DNA from: CAVUXJ01 sp963814975
Lineage (GTDB): Bacteria > Acidobacteriota > Vicinamibacteria > Vicinamibacterales > CAVVIG01
Length of the DNA: 64,000 nucleotides
Reading direction: 5' to 3'
NCBI GenBank assembly: GCA_963814975.1
Contig: CAWFFB010000037.1
Span: 1-64,000, forward strand
The position numbers were made by a program, and so were the translations under genes. Shown piece by piece: positions 8,841 to 17,203 of the stretch (positions are counted from its first letter, which is position 1; every line of letters begins with the position of its first letter). The notes beneath the pieces are model-generated. The model had not been told where the DNA came from. It saw only the letters and a list, made by a program, of their open reading frames with translations, and did not search any database.

Positions 8841-9185
8841 GTCGCGTCCTTTTCGGCGTCATCGTTTGGGGACGCAGGAGTATCGAGACGCTCATCAGCG
8901 TGGTCTCTCCATCCCCACTCTGCCAACTGCTGCCTGTCGGTCGTCGAGTTTGTTGCGAAATATTGTGGCTCTCGCCAAGGAATCGGGCAATCCCTGGCGA
9001 TGAATGTGTCGCAGCCCTGTATTGACAAGCTCGACAGAAACCGCCCATCCGAACTCGACGACCGTGCCTCAAAACTATTAAATTCGAAGAAGTGGCTCGG
9101 CGCCGCCCGCCGGCGCGCTGGATGTGACGCCGCCCACTGGAGCGTCCGGAAGCTGGCGGCCGGTGCATACTGGAGAGTACCCCTG
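8841..9185. other. Gene-free stretch after dehydrogenase relic
   Basis: About 345 bases between the dehydrogenase relic and the transglycosylase start. Open frames here extend from neighbouring reading but show no domain. The last 15 bases hold the GGAGAG ribosome binding site of the next gene. Nothing else recognised. Confidence 0.4.
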
Positions 9186-10031
9186 ATGCCCCACGCGACG
9201 ATTTCGCGCGGCGCACCCCGAACGCGCACCCGGGGCCGTCGCGCCCGCCGCTCGGCGGCGGGCCGGCGGCTGGCCCGACGCGCGCTCCTGGCCTTGCGCG
9301 TGGCCCCATTGGCCGTCCGTATCGTCGTCGGGACGGTCCTATTGGTCGCGGTCTGGGCGGCGGTGAACTGGATGGTGCAGGTGGCCCGCAAGCCGACCGA
9401 GGTATTCTTTCCGGTCAGCGGCTCGCTCGTTAAGGCGCCGGCGCAGACCTGGCGGGAATACGGCCCGCTCTTCGCCGAGCACTCAACAGCGGTGATCACG
9501 CCGGAACTGCTGGCCGCACTGGCCCAGGTGGAGGGCAGCGGCAACCCGATGGCACAGACCTATTGGCGGTGGCGACTCAGCTGGAACCCGTTCGACGTGT
9601 ACCGGCCGGCCTCGAGCGCAGTCGGCATGTTTCAGATCACCGACGGCACCTTCGCCGAAGCCAGGCGCTACTGCATCCGCGACCACCTCGTGGTCGAGGA
9701 CGGCCCGTGGCACGACCCGCGGTCGTGCTGGTTCAACGCGCTCTACACGCGCGTGGTGCCCGGGCACGCGGTGGAAATGACCGCAGCGCTGCTGGATCGC
9801 ACGGTCGCGCGCACCCTCGGGCGCAACGGCATCGCCACCGCCTCGCTGCAGCAGCGACAGGGCCTCGCGGCGGTCATCCACCTGTGCGGGAGCGGGGCCG
9901 GCAACGCTTACGCGCGCCGTGGGTTCCGGTTCAAGCGCGGCCAGCGATGCGGCGACCACGACATCCGCGGCTACCTGGCAAGGGTCAACGCGCTGAAGCT
10001 TCAGTTCGCACGGCTCGCCGCGGCCGGCTGA
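9186..10031 (+). CDS. Membrane-anchored lytic transglycosylase-like protein
   Basis: 281 residues from the ATG at 9186, which follows GGAGAG; the frame is open upstream but codes nothing recognisable. An Arg-rich N-terminus is followed by one transmembrane helix (VAPLAVRIVVGTVLLVAVWA, ~45-65). The periplasmic part has the SLT-fold signatures: putative catalytic Glu in LLAALAQVEGSGNP and the SSAVGMFQITDGTF motif, then CWFNALYTRVVPGHAVEMTA. It probably cleaves peptidoglycan glycan strands at the cell wall. Convergent with nothing; single gene. Confidence 0.8.
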   Translation: MPHATISRGAPRTRTRGRRARRSAAGRRLARRALLALRVAPLAVRIVVGTVLLVAVWAAVNWMVQVARKPTEVFFPVSGSLVKAPAQTWREYGPLFAEHSTAVITPELLAALAQVEGSGNPMAQTYWRWRLSWNPFDVYRPASSAVGMFQITDGTFAEARRYCIRDHLVVEDGPWHDPRSCWFNALYTRVVPGHAVEMTAALLDRTVARTLGRNGIATASLQQRQGLAAVIHLCGSGAGNAYARRGFRFKRGQRCGDHDIRGYLARVNALKLQFARLAAAG

Positions 10032-10181
10032 TCGCAGGCGGGGCAATCACCGCTCGCAGCCACGTTCGGCCCGTGTCTCCCGCGCCAGCCGGTAGCGCCG
10101 ACCTTGAAACGGGAGGCGGCAGTGGTTGTTGGGGGCGTATTTCCGTAATCAATCGTGAAGCCTTTTCCGAGCGAATCGCTT

Positions 10182-11162
10182 ATGCGCTGGCGGCGCCTCG
10201 ACGTACCCGGGCGCGAGGAGGCACGAATCGAGCAGACTGCCGAAGGTTGGCGTCTGACGGGCGAGATCGAGGTCGACGATGCGAGCGGGCGTGCACAGCT
10301 AAGCTATGTCATCGAGTGTGAGTGCGACTGGCGGACGCGCCGGTCGATCGTTACAGGGCTGGCCGCGGGAGCGCCGATCCGGTTCGAGTTCGCCGCTGAC
10401 GGGCAGGGGCATTGGACGTTGAACGGCACGCCGCTGCCACTGGTCGAGGGCACAGTCGACATCGATCTCGGGTTCACTCCGGCCACGAATCTTCTGCCGA
10501 TCCGCCGCTTGAACCTCGCGGTCGGCGAGCGCGCCGACGTCCGGACGGCATGGATGCGATTTCCTGATCTTCGGATCGAGGCGCTGGAGCAATCGTACCA
10601 GCGCGAGGCTGCCCGGGTCTTCCGCTACGAGGCGTTGGTGGATGGCGACCGGTTTCGGGCGCGACTCGACACGGACGAGTTCGGGCGCGTTCTTCTCTAT
10701 GAAGGCCTGTGGGAGGCCGAGATCCGTCTCCGGGTCATGAGCGCGCATAGCCGGATCCACCCACCTGCAGTTGTTCGGCAAGGGCGGCTGGAACGGCAGC
10801 CGCCGCCGGAACCATCAGCGCCACTATCTTCGCGTCGCCGGGCTGCTCGCCTCCCGATGAATCCGAATGGGACTCGTTTTCTCACGGACGAGCAAGCGTT
10901 TCGCCTCCAGATCCAGCTGCACGGTCTTGAACCACCATCCGGTGCCCGCGCCGCCAGGGAACAACACGGTCGGAAGCCGGGGGATCGCCGCAGCCAGCGC
11001 GCGGGCGAGTGTGAGCCCAGGCGCCCGACGGGGCACGACCGCCAGCAGGGCGCGCCGCATCGCTCGATACTTGGGACCGTCCGCGAGGCGACGGGTCTCT
11101 GGGTGAATAACGTTCTCGACCATCACACGGTCTTCTGCGGGCGGGCGCGATCGTACACGTGA
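10182..11162 (+). CDS. Putative glycolipid-binding protein (DUF1089-like), 3' end uncertain
   Basis: The first ~185 residues are a putative glycolipid-binding domain: MRWRRLDVPG, LSYVIECECDWRTRRSIVTG, the hallmark VDIDLGFTPATNLLPIRRL and YEGLWEAE near residue 180. Family members normally end a few residues after that last motif. Here the frame stays open for a further ~145 residues that look non-coding and lie antisense to the DUF6958 gene, so the natural stop was probably lost through an indel near 10720-10745 (a TGA is present in the next frame at about 10740). The ATG at 10182 is preferred to the GTG at 10155 because WRRLD is the usual start of the family. Confidence 0.7.
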   Translation: MRWRRLDVPGREEARIEQTAEGWRLTGEIEVDDASGRAQLSYVIECECDWRTRRSIVTGLAAGAPIRFEFAADGQGHWTLNGTPLPLVEGTVDIDLGFTPATNLLPIRRLNLAVGERADVRTAWMRFPDLRIEALEQSYQREAARVFRYEALVDGDRFRARLDTDEFGRVLLYEGLWEAEIRLRVMSAHSRIHPPAVVRQGRLERQPPPEPSAPLSSRRRAARLPMNPNGTRFLTDEQAFRLQIQLHGLEPPSGARAAREQHGRKPGDRRSQRAGECEPRRPTGHDRQQGAPHRSILGTVREATGLWVNNVLDHHTVFCGRARSYT

Positions 11163-11186
11163 GGTTGCGGGAATCGACCTCGGCAT
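10824..11186 (-). CDS. DUF6958 family protein
   Basis: 120 residues with a strong ribosome binding site (GAGGAGG, 5 bases before ATG). The sequence VENVIHPETRRLADGPKYRA, MRRALLAVVPRRAPGLTLA, TVLFPGGAGTGWWFKTVQLD and LEAKRLLVREKTSPIRIHR matches the short family in which an ENV-H-P motif precedes a winged-helix-like region ending in a basic strand. Function is unknown. It is last in a probable minus-strand group with the VOC and ArsR-SRPBCC genes. The overlapping plus-strand frame is the read-through tail of the previous gene. Confidence 0.7.
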   Translation of the reverse strand: MPRSIPATSRVRSRPPAEDRVMVENVIHPETRRLADGPKYRAMRRALLAVVPRRAPGLTLARALAAAIPRLPTVLFPGGAGTGWWFKTVQLDLEAKRLLVREKTSPIRIHREASSPATRR

Positions 11187-11419
11187 GGGGTCCTCCTCTG
11201 TTCGTGTCCTCGGTTCATCGCGCGCGTCACAGGTTCAGGATCCGAGTGATGAGCGACCGGGCCTCACGACTCCGTCTTCAGCATGGATCGCGCAATGCCC
11301 ACGGGGGCGACCCTGGGCATGGAGCCCGCCAGAGCGGTGCAGATGGCGGCCCAGATCCAGATGGCATCCGGTCGTTCGACATGCGGATGGCCGCTTTGAA
11401 GAGCTCACTCGTTTCCACC

Positions 11420-11836
11420 TCATGAAGTTTGTGGTTTCAGCGCAACGATCATCCACGAGGTTCCGAACCTGTCCCTGAGCTGCCCGAACCGAGTGGCAAA
11501 GAACGTCTCCTCCATGGGCATGAAGATCTGCCCCCCATCGGAGAGCCGTGTCCAGATGCCCTCGGCCTCTGCTGCGCTGTCAACCGTGAGCGACAGATAG
11601 ACGCTGCGCATCGGCTGAAAGCGATCGGGCGGAACATCGGATGCCATGAGCTGGGTCTCGCCAAGGTCCATGAGGGCGTATTGGATGGAGTTCTCCCAAC
11701 CCGGCCACCTCATGGGCTGGTCGGGCTGCTCAGCACGGCGCATGAGCATCGTGATTCTTCCGCCCAGTTGTTGTTCGTAGAAACGGAGGGCCGCTTCGCA
11801 GTTGCCGCCGAAGTTCAAGAAAGCGTTCAGTTTCAT
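11420..11836 (-). CDS. VOC family (PhnB-type) protein
   Basis: 138 residues of the PhnB/glyoxalase-like branch: MKLNAFLNFGGNCEAALRFY, MLMRRAEQPDQP, QYALMDLGETQLMASDVPPD and a C-terminal FGQLRDRFGTSWMIV. These are the paired beta-alpha-beta-beta-beta modules of the vicinal oxygen chelate fold. It lies 24 bases after the ArsR-SRPBCC gene in the same direction and is probably co-transcribed with it, a frequent pairing in bacteria. Substrate unknown. Confidence 0.9.
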   Translation of the reverse strand: MKLNAFLNFGGNCEAALRFYEQQLGGRITMLMRRAEQPDQPMRWPGWENSIQYALMDLGETQLMASDVPPDRFQPMRSVYLSLTVDSAAEAEGIWTRLSDGGQIFMPMEETFFATRFGQLRDRFGTSWMIVALKPQTS

Positions 11837-11860
11837 TGATCAACCCCGAGGCGCGTTTCG

Positions 11861-12646
11861 TCAGGCGACAATCGACGGCTTCACGTATCTCTGCGACGCC
11901 GGCGTGGTGAGCATCCCCCCCGTTTCGAGCAACGTCTTGAGCCCCGACAGAATCATCGGCCACCCGCCATAGAGTTCCGGATTCGCCCCGGTGCGCAGCC
12001 GGTCGTGCGTCACCGTCAATCGGCATGAATCCCCAACCGGCTCGATCTCCCATGTGACACGCGAGTATCCTTCAGCTTTCGCGGCGTCGCCCCACAGCGC
12101 GCGGAACGTCTGCACCAGCCGGCGTGGCGGGTCCACCTCGAGGTTCTCGCCATCGGCGATGTCGATGCCCGGTGCAACGGTGGCGTCGGTGGTCCGCGCG
12201 TGATAACGCGATCCCGGCGTCCAGTCGGAGTGGGTCGCCACGCCGAACGAGAATTTCGCGCGCAACGTGGGATCGGTGATCGCCTGCCACAACCGCTCAG
12301 GCGTCGTCTTGATGTAGATCTCGTACACCTTCTCCATTTCGCCCTCCTCGAGCTCCATTTTCAGGCCCGTCAGCAACGCAGCCACCGGCGCGGAATACTT
12401 GTCGATCCACCGGTCGTGGATTTGGCGGATCGGCACGGCGTTCAGGAAGTGCAGTTTTTCCCGGCCGCGCCGCTTGGTGACGACGAGGCGGGCCTGTTCG
12501 AGCACACGCAGGTGCTTCATCACGCCGAAGCGCGTCATGGCGAGCCGACGCTCGAGCTGACCGAGCGTCCGGCCGTCGCGGCGGAACAACATGTCCAACA
12601 AGCGGCGGCGCGTCGGGTCGGCGAGCGCCTTGAACACCACGTTCAT
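11861..12646 (-). CDS. ArsR-type HTH / SRPBCC (AHSA1) fusion protein
   Basis: 261 residues. Residues 1-95 form an ArsR winged helix (VFKALADPTRRRLLDMLF, LGQLERRLAMTRFGVMKHLR, LVVTKRRGREKLHFLN); residues ~110-250 form an AHSA1/SRPBCC domain (EKVYEIYIKTTPERLWQAIT, LVQTFRALWGD, YSRVTWEIEP). This fusion couples a DNA-binding domain to a hydrophobic-ligand cavity in one polypeptide. A perfect dyad lies immediately upstream of the start, suggesting autoregulation. First gene of a group with the VOC and DUF6958 genes. Confidence 0.92.
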   Translation of the reverse strand: MNVVFKALADPTRRRLLDMLFRRDGRTLGQLERRLAMTRFGVMKHLRVLEQARLVVTKRRGREKLHFLNAVPIRQIHDRWIDKYSAPVAALLTGLKMELEEGEMEKVYEIYIKTTPERLWQAITDPTLRAKFSFGVATHSDWTPGSRYHARTTDATVAPGIDIADGENLEVDPPRRLVQTFRALWGDAAKAEGYSRVTWEIEPVGDSCRLTVTHDRLRTGANPELYGGWPMILSGLKTLLETGGMLTTPASQRYVKPSIVA

Positions 12647-12660
12647 CGAACCGCATGTTA

Positions 12661-12678
12661 TGTGACTTAATTGTCACA
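12661..12678. promoter_or_regulatory. ArsR-type operator dyad
   Basis: TGTGAC-TTAATT-GTCACA, a perfect 6-6-6 inverted repeat, lies 15 bases upstream of the ATG of the ArsR-SRPBCC gene. Spacing and AT-rich centre fit operators of ArsR family repressors. Binding by the adjacent gene product is inferred. Confidence 0.6.
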
Positions 12679-12874
12679 TGTCAATCGGCCGGCCGCCCGG
12701 GCGGCCAGCGTCCTCGATTCGGTCGATAGGTCGGGCCATGCCGGCGCAGAGGAGACCGGCGCCGGTTCGTGGTGCTTTGGAAAGGATGCCTGGCGGCGGA
12801 CAACCGGTCTCAGGACCGCATGATTACGTCGAGGCGCCGTGACGACCTGTCCTGTGTCGCCCAGGCTCCTTCGC

Positions 12875-13783
12875 TTACGCCGGTTCTTCCGGCAGCTGAT
12901 ACGCGGCGACGATCACAGTCACATTGTCCCGCCCACCACTATCGAGCGCCCGCTGCACGAGTTGCTCGCACGCGTCGCTCGACAGGGTCGCCTTCCGCAG
13001 GATATTGACGATCGTCCCGTCGTCCACGAGGTCCGTCAGGCCGTCGCTGCAGAGGAGCAGGCGATCGCCGTCCTCGAGCCGCAGCAGGTCGGTGTCCACC
13101 AGGACATCCTCTCTCGATCCGCCAAGCGCGTTCGTCAGAACATGACGATGACGCGAGTCGGCGACATCGCCGGGCGCGAGTTGGCCGGTGTCGACGAGCA
13201 GTTGCGCATACGTGTGGTCTCGCGTCAGCCGATGCAGACTTCCGGCGCGGAGCAGGTAGGCTCGCGAATCGCCGACGTGGGCAATCAGCAGGTCGCGGCC
13301 AAGGCTTCGAGCGACTGTCAGCGTCGTCCCCATCCCGCACAACGCCGGGTCACGCCGACCGCGCTCGACGAGCATCGCGTCGACTTTCTGAAAGCGCTTG
13401 CGAGACCGCCGCTTGATCTCGCGCGCGTGCTCTTTGTCCACCTTGAGAATCCAGTCGGGCACGTCGAGGGCGAGGCTGATCAGCGCAGAGATCGCCATCC
13501 GGCTCGCGACTTCGCCCGCGGCGTGGCCGCCCATGCCGTCGGCAACGATCATCACGTAGTTGACTTCGTCTCTGCGTTCCGGCACGTCTCCTGCGGGGAG
13601 GCTGGTGATGAGCGTTTCCAGCGTGCGGCCGAGCCTCGTGACGAGGAAGTGGTCCTCGTTATTCGGGCGGTGGTGCCCGGGGTGCGACAACGCGCTGACA
13701 TCGACCCGAACGAGCGACGAAAAGGGTCGGCCCGGCTCGAGGGCAGCCGGGGGTGATCCTTCCGCGGAAGTACGTGCGGTCAT
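12875..13783 (-). CDS. PP2C-family serine/threonine phosphatase
   Basis: 302 residues with all PP2C motifs: SHPGHHRPNNEDHFL (motif with the metal Asp), VADGMGGHAAGEVASRMA, GMGTTLTVARSLG, AHVGDSRAYLLR, LLLCSDGLTDLVDDG and the terminal SGGRDNVTVIV. Metal-dependent phosphatase, cytoplasmic, opposing Ser/Thr kinases. ATG follows GGGAGG. It is a single gene; no kinase is adjacent, so partners are unknown. Confidence 0.95.
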   Translation of the reverse strand: MTARTSAEGSPPAALEPGRPFSSLVRVDVSALSHPGHHRPNNEDHFLVTRLGRTLETLITSLPAGDVPERRDEVNYVMIVADGMGGHAAGEVASRMAISALISLALDVPDWILKVDKEHAREIKRRSRKRFQKVDAMLVERGRRDPALCGMGTTLTVARSLGRDLLIAHVGDSRAYLLRAGSLHRLTRDHTYAQLLVDTGQLAPGDVADSRHRHVLTNALGGSREDVLVDTDLLRLEDGDRLLLCSDGLTDLVDDGTIVNILRKATLSSDACEQLVQRALDSGGRDNVTVIVAAYQLPEEPA

Positions 13784-13801
13784 GGCGCCCTCCCGAAAGT
13801 G

Positions 13802-14045
13802 TCAAATCCGATGGTGATCGGAGGCGATCCTGGCCAGGACGGAGTTAGTCTTCACGTGCACCTGGCGGCAGCTCCAGCCCTTCGGTCGCAGCCCATCGAT
13901 TGGCCCCAAGAATACCCCGATGAGCTCCACTGGCGGATAGGAGTAGAAGGCCCGCGGATTGGTGAAGAGGCCATCTCGCGCCGATCCCGCAACCGGGTCG
14001 TGCTGCTTCCCCTTCCCGGGATGCGGTGCGAACGAAACGTTTCAA
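13802..14045 (-). other. Protein-like open frame without a start codon
   Basis: A minus-strand frame of about 80 codons reads GKGKQHDPVAGSARDGLFTN, then PRAFYSYPPVELIGVFLGPI and GWSCRQVHVKTNSVLAR, ending in a TGA at 13802. Composition is protein-like rather than Arg/Ser-rich shadow translation, but the frame is closed by a stop just upstream and has no ATG. I do not recognise the family. It may be the 3' end of a decayed gene or a short gene with an indel. Confidence 0.3.
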
Positions 14046-14073
14046 CCCGCGCACCGCAAAACCGGCGAGTGGA

Positions 14074-14955
14074 TCATTCTCTCAAGGCGTGTTGCGAGAA
14101 GAACTGCCAGATCACCGCTGTCGCATCGATTTCCTCTTTCGCCCAGGAGTGGCCGAGGCCGTCAATGCGGATCATGCGGACGTCGGCGTCGCCCTGGCAG
14201 CCCTCGTAGCGCATGGTCGACAGCGGGCCCGGTGGATCCTCCAAAACCACTTTGAGATCGCAGCGGTTGTATCGCGCCCAACCCGCCAGGGCGTCAGGAA
14301 CGCTCTCCATCCACTCGGCACCTCGGCCTGGAGCCTTCCCGTCGTACGGATTCTGCGCGTCCGCCAGGCCGTGAAACGTCAGCACCGGCACCGGCCTCCC
14401 TTCGCAGGGCGCCGGCCACCGCAACCCTGATACCGGTGCGATCGCAGCGATCCGCGTATTGAGCTTGCAGCCGAGGAGCGACGACATGCGTGCGCCGCCG
14501 GAGAATCCCGTCGCAAACACACGCGCGGCGTCGACGCACAGGCGGGCAGCCACGTGATCGATGACGTCGGACACGTAGGCGACGTCGTCGGGTCGGTCGT
14601 TCGCGACCGGTACGTTCCAGCGGGCCCCGTCGGCTTCCAGCGTCGCGACGGCGAAGCCCGTTCGTGCGGCGACGATCTCGAAGCTGCTGTTCCTGGCCTG
14701 ACCCGCGGCCGTTCCGCCACTGCCGTGCAGGTCGAGCACGAGGGGCAGTCGTGAGCGGGCGTCATAGCCCGGCGGCACGAACAGCCGGTAGGCACGCTGG
14801 CGTTGGCCGGATACGAGCCGCTCCTGGACGACGCCGGACGCGTGAGGCAGATTGCACGACGAGCGAGTCGCAGGGCTACTTTGCGCCTGCGCGTTCGACG
14901 AGATCACGACCGCGAGGATGGCAGCGACGCTGACGCATGCCGCGCGCGTGCTCAT
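14074..14955 (-). CDS. Secreted PHB-depolymerase-family esterase (LpqC-like)
   Basis: 293 residues from the ATG at 14955; the open frame upstream is antisense to the cytochrome gene end and is ignored. Signal peptide (AACVSVAAILAVVISSNAQA). Motifs: LPLVLDLHGSGGTAAGQ (oxyanion), ATGFSGGARMSSLLGC (nucleophile Ser in GFSGG), LTFHGLADAQNPYDG (acid) and IDGLGHSWAKEE (His). This is the polyhydroxybutyrate depolymerase/feruloyl esterase-like catalytic domain without carbohydrate-binding modules. Substrate unknown; probably periplasmic. Confidence 0.9.
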   Translation of the reverse strand: MSTRAACVSVAAILAVVISSNAQAQSSPATRSSCNLPHASGVVQERLVSGQRQRAYRLFVPPGYDARSRLPLVLDLHGSGGTAAGQARNSSFEIVAARTGFAVATLEADGARWNVPVANDRPDDVAYVSDVIDHVAARLCVDAARVFATGFSGGARMSSLLGCKLNTRIAAIAPVSGLRWPAPCEGRPVPVLTFHGLADAQNPYDGKAPGRGAEWMESVPDALAGWARYNRCDLKVVLEDPPGPLSTMRYEGCQGDADVRMIRIDGLGHSWAKEEIDATAVIWQFFSQHALRE

Positions 14956-15004
14956 GACCCTCTGATATCGCCTATCGCCGGCCGACGGCTGCAGCCAACC
15001 GCGA

Positions 15005-15580
15005 TCAATACCAGCTCGGCTTCTTGGGATTGGGCGGCCATACCGGCACTTCCGGTACGAAATTGCTGCGATTCGGCATTTGGATCTTCGGCAAGGTCTG
15101 CGCGTCCATGACGTCGGACTCCTGGACGATGCCATTCCTATAGAGCAGAAACGCCGTCACCGCGTAGACTTCATCGGGGGTAAGCGTCCCACCCTTGTTG
15201 GCGGGCATGGCGCGGTTGATGTAGTCCCACACGGTCGTTGCATATGCCCAGTAAGCGATCGGGTGCCCCTCGTTGTCTTTGAACGCTCCGCGATGAGGGT
15301 TGCCGGGACTGCCGGTCACCAGTTTGTTGGCGACACCTCCCTGCCCGTCCTTCCCGTGGCAGGCCGAGCACTGCTTGGCATAGAGCTCTGCGCCTTCCTT
15401 GGCGGTTCCGCGTCCAGGAGGAAGTTCCTTGCCCTCCGGGCCGACGATGATGCCCAGGCTCCGGATCTCTTCCTCGCTCGGGGTCCTGCCCACATGACTG
15501 TAGGTACGCGATTGCGCCAGCCCCGCCACCGGGGCCGCCAGAACGATCAACGGCACGAGGAAACTAAGCGAATAGCGCAT
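15005..15580 (-). CDS. c-type cytochrome, SoxD/SorB-like partner
   Basis: 191 residues with a signal peptide (SLSFLVPLIVLAAPVAGLAQ). One haem site, CSACHGKDGQGG, near residue 85; a downstream MPANKGG may supply the axial methionine. The tail MPNRSNFVPEVPVW is Pro-rich as in SoxD-type cytochromes. I chose the ATG at 15580, which follows GGGAG, rather than 15595. It overlaps the SoxC-like gene end by 17 bases, indicating translational coupling; it probably accepts electrons from that enzyme in the periplasm. Confidence 0.88.
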   Translation of the reverse strand: MRYSLSFLVPLIVLAAPVAGLAQSRTYSHVGRTPSEEEIRSLGIIVGPEGKELPPGRGTAKEGAELYAKQCSACHGKDGQGGVANKLVTGSPGNPHRGAFKDNEGHPIAYWAYATTVWDYINRAMPANKGGTLTPDEVYAVTAFLLYRNGIVQESDVMDAQTLPKIQMPNRSNFVPEVPVWPPNPKKPSWY

Positions 15581-16826
15581 CGGTGATGCTCCCATCGCGG
15601 GCGACCTTCCAGGGTTGAATCGCGTTCCAATGGAAGGTGTTGTTGGAAGGCTCCAAACGGTCTTTTTCGGAGCGGCCCCAGTTTCGATTCAACTCCGCGA
15701 ACGTCGGTTGAACTTCGCCCTGATCATCGGTGCAACGCGATTGGAGCACCGCCTCTTCTCCGTTCCATGTCCAGTCGAAGTTGAACCGCGTATGCGCCAT
15801 CGGCAGCACCGGATCCTGGATTGTTGCGTCCTTCCAGGTGTTGCCGCCATCGACGGATACCTCGACCTTACGGACCTTGCCCCAACCGGACCACGCCAGG
15901 CCGGTGATCTCGTAATAACCGGGCCCGGGCAGCTGTTGTCCCGCCGAGGGGCGCGTGATCACCGACTTCGGCGGCCACACGAAGTTGTACCAGCGCGATT
16001 TGTTGTCCAGATCGGCCCGCGGGACACTGTGATGCACGCTCTGATCCCAGGTCATGTAGGGTCGATCCACCACCATGATGCGCCTCAGCCACTTGACGCT
16101 GTGGTTGGCTCCCCAGCCGGGGACGAACATCCTCGCCGGGAAACCTTGCTCCGTCCGCAACGGTTCCCCGTTTTGCATGTAGGCCACCATCACGTCATCG
16201 TTGGCTTTGCTCAACGGGATGGAATAAGTGAACTTACTTCCATCCGCCCCCTCGGCAACCAGCCAGCTGGCCTCTTTCTTCACGCCGACCTCTTTCAACA
16301 GTACCGACATCGGTACCCCGGCCCATTCGTTGCAACTCATGATGCCGTGAGTGAACTGGACGGTCACGGGAGTCGCCCCCGGCTTACCGCTGCTGACATG
16401 GCGCCGCGGAGAGCTGTTCGCCAGGCACTCGAGGAAGCGGATCCTGGATACCGAAGGCAGGCGCTTCAGATCCTGCAGACTCAACATCAGAGGGCGATCC
16501 ACCATGCCGTGAATGGTGAGGCTGTACTTGGCGGGATCGATATCCGGGATGCGCGAGTGAGCCTGCATGAAGTGGAGCGACGCCGGCGTGATGATGCCTA
16601 CAGATTCCCCAATCGGAGTGTAGTAGGTCGTATGCGTAATGCTCTTCGTGACCGCTCGTCCCGCCGGCGTCGCAAGAGGCGAGGGCTGGCCGTGGGAATG
16701 CGTGTCTTTGGGTTGCCCTTCAGAGCCGGCTGACTGGCCGCTCGCGACCCGTGCAGCTCCTGCGCCCAAACCAGCCAATGCGGCACTTTTCAGGAACTGC
16801 CTCCGGCCAGATCGATTGGAACCCAT
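15564..16826 (-). CDS. SoxC-like sulfite dehydrogenase, molybdenum subunit
   Basis: 420 residues. A twin-arginine signal (GRRQFLKSAALAGLGAG) fits export of a folded molybdopterin enzyme. The oxidoreductase molybdopterin-binding domain includes the Mo-ligating Cys in RIRFLECLANSS (~135), GWGANHSVKWLRRI and VDRPYMTWDQSVHH; the C-terminal Mo-co dimerisation domain has KVEVSVDGGNTWKDA. Family members oxidise sulfite or sulfane sulfur. The usual FLECxGN is FLECLAN here. It is coupled to the cytochrome c gene; no soxXYZAB genes are nearby, so it acts more like a stand-alone SorAB pair. Confidence 0.9.
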   Translation of the reverse strand: MGSNRSGRRQFLKSAALAGLGAGAARVASGQSAGSEGQPKDTHSHGQPSPLATPAGRAVTKSITHTTYYTPIGESVGIITPASLHFMQAHSRIPDIDPAKYSLTIHGMVDRPLMLSLQDLKRLPSVSRIRFLECLANSSPRRHVSSGKPGATPVTVQFTHGIMSCNEWAGVPMSVLLKEVGVKKEASWLVAEGADGSKFTYSIPLSKANDDVMVAYMQNGEPLRTEQGFPARMFVPGWGANHSVKWLRRIMVVDRPYMTWDQSVHHSVPRADLDNKSRWYNFVWPPKSVITRPSAGQQLPGPGYYEITGLAWSGWGKVRKVEVSVDGGNTWKDATIQDPVLPMAHTRFNFDWTWNGEEAVLQSRCTDDQGEVQPTFAELNRNWGRSEKDRLEPSNNTFHWNAIQPWKVARDGSITDALFA

Positions 16827-17203
16827 GGTTACCTCCCTAACTTTCTACATTTCCCGTTTGAGCTTCGTCTCGGGCCCCCATTGTTCGGCGACCGCCTGCC
16901 GATAGGCGGTACTCGCAGGTTGCAGAAAAAGCCAGCAACTGCGCTTTCAACAGCCTGCTAGTGGCCCCGGGAGTCGAGCAACGCCCGTTCGAAGCCCTCC
17001 CCCCTCACGACAGCGCAAACAGGCCCCTGACTGCGGCCGATTATCGCCAAATACGCTGGAATACGAAAGAAAAATTGTTCGAGGGAATCCCGGTCGTCTG
17101 ACGGCGGCACTGTCCAAGCTCGTATAATCCTGCTTGGCTTTTTGCTCCTGACCGCCGGAAATCATCTGCCGCGAGGACAGTTTCTCAGGCCCATGGCCTA
17201 CCC
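16827..17203. other. Divergent intergenic region
   Basis: About 375 bases between the SoxC-like gene and the hybrid kinase gene, transcribed away from each other, so both promoters must lie here. I see no conserved open frame, no clear dyad and no RNA-like structure. AT-rich patches occur around 17055-17080. Confidence 0.4.

Noticed and set aside
8666..9544. Minus-strand frames overlapping the dehydrogenase relic and transglycosylase
   Set aside because: Ser/Arg-rich shadow translation; the only homology in the area is in the third minus frame (8589-8840) and on the plus strand from 9186.
15615..16733. Plus-strand open frame of 372 codons opposite the SoxC-like gene
   Set aside because: No domain and typical shadow composition; the minus-strand gene has a Tat signal and full Mo-enzyme motifs.
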